NCBI GenBank assembly: GCA_945877885.1
Contig: CAMCSI010000019.1
Location: 1-13,419 of the forward strand
Length of the DNA: 13,419 nt
Direction: 5' to 3'
Source of the DNA: Chlamydia trachomatis
GTDB lineage: Bacteria; Chlamydiota; Chlamydiia; Chlamydiales; 2-12-FULL-49-11
Shown here: positions 9,401 through 13,419 of the stretch, one piece after another
How the letters are laid out: every line of letters begins with the position of its first letter
How positions within the stretch are numbered: the stretch's first letter is position 1
Translations under genes and position numbers: made by a program
Notes under the pieces: generated by a model
The model's input: the letters and a program-made list of their open reading frames with translations, nothing else
Database searches by the model: none
What the model was told of the DNA's origin: nothing

Positions 9401-9638
9401 TCATTTAGAGAGTTTAACTGAACTATTAGAAACCGAGATGAAAATGAAACCAAACCTTTGTGTTGGGGCGAAAGAGGCAATGGTTGCTGGTTTAGGAGTC
9501 ATTGAGCCTCTATTTATTGCAGAAGTGAAGAAATATTTAGGTCAGGCAGCAGCAGCGCTACCATTTTTTATAAAACATGCTATACCTACTATTGGTCTAG
9601 AAGAAATGACTAATCTCATTGGTAAGAGATCACAATAA
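6435..9638 (+). CDS. Large orphan helical protein with one predicted membrane segment, 1067 aa
   Basis: I do not recognise a family. Start is GTG behind GGAGG. There is no N-terminal signal peptide; residues 1-20 are Asn/Gly-rich and polar. The protein is almost wholly helical in character, rich in Lys, Glu, Leu, Ile and Asn. A single strong hydrophobic stretch lies at about 454-475 (ILMTPLYAIAIAVMWIVEYV), followed by an amphipathic Trp-rich helix to about 490. Highly charged, coiled-coil-prone stretches lie at about 657-690 and 820-875. The last 40 residues are moderately hydrophobic (GVIEPLFIAEVKKYL, then AAAALPFFIKHAIP). No catalytic motif, nucleotide-binding loop or repeat stands out. It is flanked by exported-protein genes. 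A type III secreted or inclusion-membrane protein is possible, since chlamydial effectors often look like this, but this is inference only. It ends just before a perfect hairpin. Confidence 0.9.
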   Translation: MLAAGNNGNTGLNHPQDRANNYWQTLGRYVQFPLRKMSTLSQTVRQKISEVANNFFKNTKRELQQLPSKGFQAVIGMGSNYIANKVAREAITSFVGPLLQKLWGLQTGPVEKKLIQERLDLITPYRLENEPKNLLINLLQFPEDIQIEGMEIPPALRSIYENITGTEVIYLTSAANGADCDDNKPIYEKMKSPAVNKKVEEFANWLLEKHEFEIAAESQFSKELDGPLTNKQKIERETAIATEILTLKGIYKLFESSGGVAEPFETILELMTKSQGELKGNIKVSCKLFLDTLKESMRVVGKTNFMARGFIGDILLPAVANTVVEMSLNSTSKFFSATRKKIGEQLASDGNKGAGNIVLLDQFSALFNKVSDAIDAHVSGAAMSSSTLITKEEFINKTVAGDPKETLKSYENLTNVFVDTFCPTPLNAAGKLAKTRSELMEKLTGPELFGAKKILMTPLYAIAIAVMWIVEYVFVRWVEWCVNKIITALVKKSANDAKIVESLVNSTVDAITGKNNGGRGTELMDTLIEEVLNLANRAISEELKEDSSAAIVPTLSPEENKASKEFVRSFFEAINKYSSTNEPTLEERIKTLLKPLTSMGISISFDKILDLLAPHIHKLYKEITTEDKLDELTVLGLKALNKTLQRTEDVTKVTQTELNERKKEEQERKVRIGSQIELLSKQLFSLTKKAIVTDVADVKFNDSNNILKEFVLEFKDTNEALLSIIKDIDKDEISVESKIVLIDLLIDKTVEFKTKISTMASSKSINTDLQNILGQSYHKLTEIIGLLRKTEISFNSAAVTEDEKRLIQRISGLPPQDSSSLKMQINEILADYKGLAKEKNHLTQIRIKKDLAHINEIIEEKNQREEVFNYYQAAQALLNQIHPKISDEVLRKSYMEIVYNFKPKAMPLTLWNELQELIRSKEAGFSQRKKKMAEELGAFFKDANAQVILCSDKLNVLVGNIKTLAKDYNDNFINFKEADVPKFKKEMEGHLESLTELLETEMKMKPNLCVGAKEAMVAGLGVIEPLFIAEVKKYLGQAAAALPFFIKHAIPTIGLEEMTNLIGKRSQ

Positions 9639-9643
9639 ATTTT

Positions 9644-9664
9644 AAGCACTTAAATTAAGTGCTT
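9644..9664. terminator. Shared hairpin between converging genes
   Basis: AAGCACTTAA (9644-9653) and TTAAGTGCTT (9655-9664) form a perfect 10-base inverted repeat around one central base, in practice an 8-bp stem with a 5-base AT loop. It sits between the stop of the 1067-aa gene (9638) and the stop of the first lipoprotein gene (9671, minus strand), so it can end transcripts from both sides. T-rich flanks are modest on each strand, so efficiency is uncertain. Confidence 0.7.
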
Positions 9665-9670
9665 ACAGTT

Positions 9671-9820
9671 TTATTTGCTCGTTGTCTTTTCTGTATGATA
9701 ACGTCTGTGAGGCGATTGAGAGCTTGTCTTTTTCTTCTCTTCTTTTTTTTCTACCATTGCACATGATGTGAAGGCAAGGGTAAATGCTGCTAACATGCTA
9801 AATATTAAAGTTTTTTTCAT
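9671..9820 (-). CDS. Tiny basic lipoprotein, 49 aa
   Basis: A 49-codon gene. It starts MKKTLIFSMLAAF, continues as a hydrophobic signal and reaches TSC with Cys at position 20, a reasonable though not perfect lipobox (FTSC) for Lgt and signal peptidase II. The mature part is 29 residues, rich in Lys, Ser and Thr with a KKEEKKK core and RR, net charge about +5 and no further Cys. GGAG stands seven bases upstream of the ATG inside an A-rich leader, a good ribosome binding site. The gene lies downstream of the similarly built 49-aa gene at 9875-10024; a strong terminator hairpin is wedged between them and ends 25 bases from this start, so no ordinary promoter fits between. Expression probably relies on read-through, or on a promoter overlapping the terminator or the upstream gene. 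Function unknown. Confidence 0.8.
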   Translation of the reverse strand: MKKTLIFSMLAAFTLAFTSCAMVEKKEEKKKTSSQSPHRRYHTEKTTSK

Positions 9821-9844
9821 CTTTTTTCTCCTTTTTTTAAATAG

Positions 9845-9868
9845 AAAAGCCCCTAAAAAGGGGCTTTT
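9845..9868 (-). terminator. Strong intrinsic terminator between the two lipoprotein genes
   Basis: AAAAGCCCCT (9845-9854) and AGGGGCTTTT (9859-9868) form a 10-bp stem with a 4-base loop. The core is a 7-bp GC-rich helix and the outer A/T pairs double as the U-tract. It lies six bases after the stop of the upstream 49-aa gene and ends 25 bases before the ATG of the downstream one. The symmetric shape could also act on the other strand. Confidence 0.85.
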
Positions 9869-9874
9869 TGATAA

Positions 9875-10024
9875 TTAACCAACTCTTTCTATAGATACAT
9901 TTTCTAATGCACCACAAGTTTTGCATTTTTTTGAGTTATATTTCTTATCTGTATCAGCACTACTGCATGATAAGCTCATTAGAGCAACTGCAGCAAACAC
10001 TGCAAACATAGCTACTTTTTTCAT
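9875..10024 (-). CDS. Tiny exported protein with CxxC, likely lipoprotein, 49 aa
   Basis: A 49-codon gene. The signal MKKVAMFAVFAAVALMSLSC places Cys at position 20. The lipobox is imperfect (Ser at -3, Leu at -2, Ser at -1), so plain signal peptidase I cleavage after SCSSA is an alternative. The 29-residue mature part holds KKCKTCG (Cys 34 and 37), a CxxC knuckle that could bind metal or form a disulphide, and ends in a short hydrophilic tail. An AAAGGGG site four bases before the ATG is the likely ribosome binding site; an in-frame stop just upstream excludes an earlier start. It has the same length and the same Cys position as the neighbour at 9671-9820, but the mature parts are unrelated by eye. 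Function unknown; small Cys-containing envelope lipoproteins are known in Chlamydiae (OmcA, larger and richer in Cys), but I see no clear homology. Confidence 0.82.
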   Translation of the reverse strand: MKKVAMFAVFAAVALMSLSCSSADTDKKYNSKKCKTCGALENVSIERVG

Positions 10025-10086
10025 AATACCCCTTTAGGTTTGTTTTTTTAACTCCTTTCGGAAGTATCAGAAAATTCTGAAACCCC

Positions 10087-10114
10087 CTTATAAAGATCTA
10101 ACCCTAATTAACAA
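10087..10114 (-). promoter_or_regulatory. Likely promoter of the lipoprotein pair
   Basis: On the minus strand TTGTTA (10114-10109) precedes TATAAG (10092-10087) by 16 bases; the -10 matches five of six positions. The transcript would start near 10080 and carry a leader of about 55 bases. That leader holds two small inverted repeats: TCAGA/TCTGA at 10067-10080, and TTCC/GGAG around a GAAA loop near 10050, which covers a second AAAGGAG sequence. The site lies downstream of the ssb terminator, so the pair is an independent unit. Confidence 0.45.
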
Positions 10115-10141
10115 GGAAGGAAGATTAATTGCAAATTTTTG

Positions 10142-10191
10142 ATAAAAAAAATACATCCATCAGATCTTTAATAAGATAGAATGGATGTATT
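10142..10191 (-). terminator. Intrinsic terminator of ssb
   Basis: AATACATCCAT (10150-10160) and ATGGATGTATT (10181-10191) form a perfect 11-bp stem around a 20-base loop that can itself pair partly (ATCTT with AAGAT). On the minus strand the stem is followed by a run of seven T. It begins 27 bases after the ssb stop, so ssb is not continued into the lipoprotein genes. Confidence 0.85.
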
Positions 10192-10217
10192 GCTTAACTT
10201 TTCAAAAAAAAGGTAGA

Positions 10218-10670
10218 TTAAAAAGGAATTTCTTCGTCAGAAACTTCATACCCACCACCCATAGGCTCAAAGGCAGGACCGCTAGATCCTGGAGGAAATC
10301 CGTACTCACCTACTGATTCTGTGGCTCTTGCAGAAACGCCCCCCTCTTCCGACTTAGGTTTCCCAAATGGGTTAAAGGATATATGGCTTGCTGTAAGGGC
10401 TAAAGAAACCTGGGTATTGCCATCCCTATTTTGAAATATTTCAGGAGGCATCATCTCTCCGCAGACAACAATGGCACTTCCCTTTTTAAAATAAGGGAGG
10501 ATCTTATCGAAGGTTTCACCCCAAATCGTCACCTTCCACCACATTGTTTCATCCTTACCCCCTTTTCGAGATTTACAAGCAACCCTTAACGATGTTACTT
10601 TTTTACCAGCGGGTGTAAATCTTGTTTCAGGGTCAGAACCTAAATGTCCTGCAATCCAAGTATAATTCAT
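10218..10670 (-). CDS. ssb: Single-stranded DNA-binding protein SSB
   Basis: Binds and protects single-stranded DNA in replication, recombination and repair, and recruits partner proteins through its tail. The 150 residues are usual for the family (about 150-180). The OB fold covers about residues 1-98: MNYTWIAGHLGSDPETRFTP at the start matches the family's N-terminal strand and DPE-x-R motif, followed by TMWWKVTIWGETFDKILPYFKKG and VVCGEM. A Gly/Ser/Pro-rich linker (about 105-140) leads to the acidic tip DEEIPF, a conservative variant of the common DDDIPF. AGAGG five bases before the ATG supports this start. It has its own promoter and terminator and stands alone. It probably works beside UvrA-dependent repair and replication, though no operon link is seen here. 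Confidence 0.97.
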   Translation of the reverse strand: MNYTWIAGHLGSDPETRFTPAGKKVTSLRVACKSRKGGKDETMWWKVTIWGETFDKILPYFKKGSAIVVCGEMMPPEIFQNRDGNTQVSLALTASHISFNPFGKPKSEEGGVSARATESVGEYGFPPGSSGPAFEPMGGGYEVSDEEIPF

Positions 10671-10705
10671 AGAGAACCTCTTTTATGTTTTAGAAAATTA
10701 TCAGA

Positions 10706-10714
10706 AGTATACCA
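10706..10714 (-). promoter_or_regulatory. Extended -10 promoter element of ssb
   Basis: On the minus strand TGGTATACT is an extended -10 (TG, one base, then TATACT, five of six consensus). It would start transcription near 10699, leaving a leader of about 30 bases before ssb. The expected -35 position holds only a T-rich hexamer, which an extended -10 can tolerate. Confidence 0.45.
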
Positions 10715-10900
10715 TTTATTTCTTTTCCTAAAAAGGATCTTTTCCAAAAGAATCTTTCGTAAGATATAGTCTGGTAAGGGATTAGAAGTGACATGGTAAT
10801 AATTAAGTAATAGGATTATTAAAACTCTAATATAATCATTAGACAAAAAAGCTTTTTTACTATAGAACAAAGCTTTAACATAAAAAAAATTTAGACTCCT

Positions 10901-12781
10901 ATGTCAGATCATCTAAGTCATAACTCTAAATCCTCCCCTGACGCCTTAAATCGTATTTATTCAAAGGGGGATGAGTGGGCGCTGCATAAGCATGGATTTT
11001 TATATCCTGTGGAAGAGGCCAATGATTTTCATGATCCATTTTCAGAATTATCTTTATTTCTTGCCAAACGTTTAAAAAAAGAGATCACAAAGGAAGGGCA
11101 ACCAAAAAAATGGTCTCAAAATATTCAAAAGAACTTGCTTGCTGAAGTTTTACCTGAATTTAGAGAGCATTTCCCCCACTATAGACTTGGGATTTCTGCC
11201 TTAAAAAAAACGTGGGAAAAGATACACTATTATGTGAAGTATCTAGAAAAACACTATGATTACAGTCAAAATGGGAAACTCGACATTTCCTATTTGATTA
11301 GGGAAAATCTTACTGTATTTTTTGAAAAGGACCTTCCTTCTTCACATACTTCCTTCCATTTTGCTCATCATATTACTGGGAAAATTTCTGAATGTATTGC
11401 GGCAATTGACGGTGAATCCATAGAAAAAAGTAAGCTTACAAAAGTGATCTGGGCGATGCAAAAGCAATTAATTGCCTCCTTTGATAAAACAAGCTCCCCA
11501 TATGAGTCTATAGATACCTTAGATAAGCTTATGATCAGATTTCAGCTAGAAATTATAGCAGAAACTCCCCTTCTTTCTCAGCCTTTACTTCAAGAAAAGC
11601 TCTTACAAAAAATTAACGGTCTTTTATCTATTAATAGAATACGAAACTTTAGAGAGCTTACCCCACAAATTTCTTCCATTATTGCCGATAAAGTCTATTC
11701 ATCCTCCCCGTTACACAGCATCTATCCTAAAGAATCTTTATTGCAGATAGAAGAGTTTATTCAAAAAGAGCATAAACGTATGCTTGAAGAAGAATCTAAA
11801 ATCACAGCCACTTTCCGACTTGCCTTTGCTAAACGAATTCTTTTTACCCTTAGACTTAAAGAATCTTTAACTAAAGATGAAGCTATTAAAGGGCTCAAAT
11901 CTGCTATTGAATACATCTACTCTCTGCGCTCTTCTGATTTTAACTTAGGTAAGCCTGTTATTCGAAGAGAGATCTTCCATTTTATCAATAATGAGATTCA
12001 AATTGCTGAGAAAAAAGGGATCAAAAATATTAAAACCTTTCTCATTGATAATCTTATCGCTCTTTTTGATCGTATGCAAGAGCTTCCTTCCATAGATACA
12101 GAACAAATTAATTTGTTAGAAGTAGTTATTTGGAAAAATATTAAAGATGACTTACATGATACATGGAAAATTCCTGTACATCTTGTACAAACGATCGAAG
12201 ATGAAATCGCCTCTTTATACCTTGATCATGCAAACCTTCCTTTTAATGAAATTGTTGAGCTTTCCATCAAGCATCTTAAACGAATTAGTGAGCTAAAAAC
12301 AGCTGATCTTATCGATAGAGCCCACTACTGGAGTATTCAAAATTTAACCCTTGCATCTCATTTAAAACTTTCTGAAGATCATCCTATCTTTAAAATTCTT
12401 TTAGTAGAGCTTAAATCACCAGCCCTTCAAACCTCTTCCCACAGTGAAATTGTAGAAACTGTCACAAAAGCTTTTATTAAAAAGCATCCTGGACTTGCTG
12501 CTTGGAAAAAATCTATCGTTAAACGTATCGCTCTTTACTATTTATACTACCACTTTTCCTATACAAAAGGGAAAAATGAGACGCCATTTGACTGCTTCCA
12601 AAAATGGCATCTACACAATCTATCTCATGATAGACAATCTGTATTTAAAGAATTTTACATGGCAGAGCTCTCCTCTATCACAAGATCTTTACTGCCTTAC
12701 ATACCATTTGTACCATCTTATGTGGCAACTATTTTACATAATGAAGAGACAAAAAATGTGGCAAGCCAAGGTCACTTATGA
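10901..12781 (+). CDS. Orphan soluble helical protein, 626 aa
   Basis: I do not recognise the family. No signal peptide or membrane segment is visible; composition is mixed and strongly helical, with many Lys, Glu, Leu, Ile and His. The N-terminal 120 residues look most constrained: LNRIYSKGDEWALHKHGFL (about 16-34), then DPFSELSLFLAKRLKKE (about 45-61), and a Trp/Tyr-rich stretch FPHYRLGISALKKTWEKIHY (about 90-109) that could be a helix-turn-helix-like element. The middle is a series of amphipathic helices; the C-terminus holds an aromatic patch (IALYYLYYHFSYTKG, about 543-557). No catalytic motif is evident. No Shine-Dalgarno precedes the ATG, but no better start lies nearby and the likely conserved region begins soon after it. 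The stop overlaps the rlmH stop by 10 bases, convergently. Probably a lineage-specific cytosolic or secreted protein. Confidence 0.88.
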   Translation: MSDHLSHNSKSSPDALNRIYSKGDEWALHKHGFLYPVEEANDFHDPFSELSLFLAKRLKKEITKEGQPKKWSQNIQKNLLAEVLPEFREHFPHYRLGISALKKTWEKIHYYVKYLEKHYDYSQNGKLDISYLIRENLTVFFEKDLPSSHTSFHFAHHITGKISECIAAIDGESIEKSKLTKVIWAMQKQLIASFDKTSSPYESIDTLDKLMIRFQLEIIAETPLLSQPLLQEKLLQKINGLLSINRIRNFRELTPQISSIIADKVYSSSPLHSIYPKESLLQIEEFIQKEHKRMLEEESKITATFRLAFAKRILFTLRLKESLTKDEAIKGLKSAIEYIYSLRSSDFNLGKPVIRREIFHFINNEIQIAEKKGIKNIKTFLIDNLIALFDRMQELPSIDTEQINLLEVVIWKNIKDDLHDTWKIPVHLVQTIEDEIASLYLDHANLPFNEIVELSIKHLKRISELKTADLIDRAHYWSIQNLTLASHLKLSEDHPIFKILLVELKSPALQTSSHSEIVETVTKAFIKKHPGLAAWKKSIVKRIALYYLYYHFSYTKGKNETPFDCFQKWHLHNLSHDRQSVFKEFYMAELSSITRSLLPYIPFVPSYVATILHNEETKNVASQGHL

Positions 12782-13182
12782 TAGGCCGATCCTTTGGAAA
12801 TTTCCAAAGCGCGATAAATTTGCTCGGTAATTAATAATCTTACAAGTTCATGGGGAAAGGTAAAATTTGATAGGCTGATTAATTCCATCGCCCCTTTTCT
12901 TACAACCTCTGGAAGGCCATCTGCTCCTCCTATTACAAAATTCCAAGAAACTTTTGACTCAAGTAGAGCTGAAAAGATTTCACTAGAATAGCTTTTGCCA
13001 TAAGGATCAAAGCAAATGTACTGAAGTTTATCCATTTTTCCAATTAATTCTTTGTCAGTCTTTAAAATCACCCATTCATAGATACAATAGCTTTTTAATC
13101 TCTTCTCATAAAGAGCTAAAGCCTCATCCAGCCAGTTTGGGTGACGTCTTCCCACACAAAAGATTTTAATCTTATATTGCAT
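12772..13182 (-). CDS. rlmH: RlmH, 23S rRNA pseudouridine-1915 N3-methyltransferase
   Basis: SPOUT-class methyltransferase that uses S-adenosylmethionine to methylate pseudouridine 1915 in helix 69 of 23S rRNA on assembled ribosomes. From the chosen ATG the protein is 136 aa and begins MQYKIKIFCVGRRHPNW, matching the family start (KIxxxxVGxxxxxW). GGADGL (85-90) is the cofactor-loop motif, FPHELVRLLITEQIYRA (109-125) is the knot helix, and it ends AYHK like other members. E. coli RlmH is 155 aa; about 19 residues are missing around residues 43-55, between the first helix region and the FDPYGK strand. The frame stays open upstream to 13326, but those residues do not resemble the family and would overlap lgt. 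The ribosome binding site is weak. It converges with, and overlaps, the 626-aa gene by 10 bases, leaving no room for a separate terminator. Confidence 0.95.
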   Translation of the reverse strand: MQYKIKIFCVGRRHPNWLDEALALYEKRLKSYCIYEWVILKTDKELIGKMDKLQYICFDPYGKSYSSEIFSALLESKVSWNFVIGGADGLPEVVRKGAMELISLSNFTFPHELVRLLITEQIYRALEISKGSAYHK

Positions 13183-13210
13183 AAGAGAAGAATACCAATA
13201 AAAGAGACAA

Positions 13211-13235
13211 AGATCTATACTAAAGAAAGATCTAT
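13211..13235. repeat. Short direct repeat in the rlmH-lgt divergent spacer
   Basis: AGATCTAT occurs at 13211-13218 and again at 13228-13235, a 17-base period. The first six bases are palindromic. The repeats lie in the 64-base spacer between two divergently transcribed genes, where a regulator could bind, but they may be chance in AT-rich DNA. TATACT (13216-13221) overlaps the first copy and is a possible lgt -10 with no good -35. Confidence 0.3.
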
Positions 13236-13246
13236 GTAGGGAAAAT

Positions 13247-13419
13247 ATGTTGTTAAAGTTACTTTTATGGATAAGTGTTGATCCAAATCCAATTGTTTTT
13301 AGGATCCCTTTTTTAAACCATCCCATTGCTTGGTATGGAGTGATTTTTTCTAGCGCCTTTTATGTAGGATATAAATTATTTATTTGGATTTATTCAAGAG
13401 AGCTTCTTAAAGATATTAC
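13247..13419 (+). CDS. lgt: Lgt, prolipoprotein diacylglyceryl transferase (3' end outside window)
   Basis: Inner-membrane enzyme that moves a diacylglyceryl group from phosphatidylglycerol to the lipobox cysteine of prolipoproteins, the first step of lipoprotein maturation. Only 57 codons are visible; the frame runs off the right edge. After a short hydrophobic start (MLLKLLLWIS) it shows the family's N-terminal pattern: an Asp-Pro-x-Pro-Ile-Val-Phe segment, then PFLNHPIAWYGVIFSSAFYV, where the W-Y-G after His-Pro and the first transmembrane helix (about residues 29-48) are typical, and then a basic/polar segment. AGGGA five bases before the ATG supports the start. It is divergent from rlmH with a 64-base spacer. 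Its product would process the two small lipoproteins at 9671-10024. Confidence is limited by the short visible part. Confidence 0.82.
   Translation, partial: MLLKLLLWISVDPNPIVFRIPFLNHPIAWYGVIFSSAFYVGYKLFIWIYSRELLKDI

Noticed and set aside
9671..10024. Assigning the tandem small lipoproteins to the entericidin family
   Set aside because: Only size, tandem layout and lipidation resemble entericidins. The CNT-x-RG-x-GEDI-type motif after the lipid cysteine is absent from both proteins.
10845..10858. A6-GC-T6-like perfect palindrome before the 626-aa gene
   Set aside because: A homopolymer-rich palindrome without a loop or GC core is expected by chance in this AT-rich spacer. TAGACA and TATAGA around it are only 15 bases apart, too close for a confident promoter.
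10667..10870. 67-codon minus-strand ORF upstream of ssb
   Set aside because: It covers the ssb promoter and leader, has biased AT-derived composition (Ile, Leu, Lys, Asn, Tyr) and no recognisable motif. It overlaps the ssb start, which is explained by the real gene's signals.
13183..13326. N-terminal extension of RlmH by 48 residues
   Set aside because: The family start aligns with the ATG at 13182. The extension has no RlmH resemblance and would overlap the start of lgt on the other strand.
1..13419. tRNA, rRNA, CRISPR array, insertion sequence, phage or integrase genes
   Set aside because: No cloverleaf with a TTC-type T-loop, no regularly spaced repeats, and no transposase or integrase motifs were seen on either strand.

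Overview
The window most likely comes from a member of the phylum Chlamydiae, probably one of the environmental (amoeba- or arthropod-associated) lineages rather than Chlamydia itself. The main clue is a UvrA reading frame of at least 1520 residues that carries two UvrA units in one chain, an arrangement I know from chlamydial UvrA (about 1800 aa). AT-rich intergenic DNA, several large orphan helical proteins and a small outer-membrane beta-barrel candidate agree with this. No database search was possible, so lineage and homologies rest on motif recognition.

Layout from left to right. The plus strand starts inside uvrA (cut at the left edge). Nine bases after its stop, a near-consensus promoter drives a small SRP RNA gene. 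Next comes a doubtful 92-codon plus-strand ORF with a terminator-like hairpin inside its last codons. A 350-aa exported beta-barrel candidate is read leftward from a TTGACA promoter. A 306-bp AT-rich gap separates it from a rightward 1067-aa orphan helical protein with one membrane segment, started at GTG behind a strong Shine-Dalgarno. That gene ends at a perfect hairpin, facing two leftward 49-aa exported, probably lipidated proteins that have a strong terminator between them. Leftward ssb follows, with its own terminator and promoter. A rightward 626-aa orphan soluble protein overlaps the end of leftward rlmH by 10 bases. At the right edge lgt begins on the plus strand and is cut off after 57 codons.

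Functionally this is a mixed housekeeping and lineage-specific neighbourhood: nucleotide excision repair (UvrA), single-stranded DNA binding (SSB), protein targeting (SRP RNA), ribosome modification (RlmH) and lipoprotein maturation (Lgt). Between these lie exported or orphan proteins: the barrel, the 1067-aa protein and the two tiny lipoproteins. The genes do not form one operon; strands alternate and most genes have their own signals.

I see no tRNA, rRNA, IS element, phage gene or CRISPR array. The most interesting item is the pair of equal-length 49-codon lipoprotein genes around 9671-10024: too small for routine ORF calling, with a strong intrinsic terminator just upstream of the second gene. 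The 1067-aa and 626-aa orphans are the other candidates for undescribed biology.
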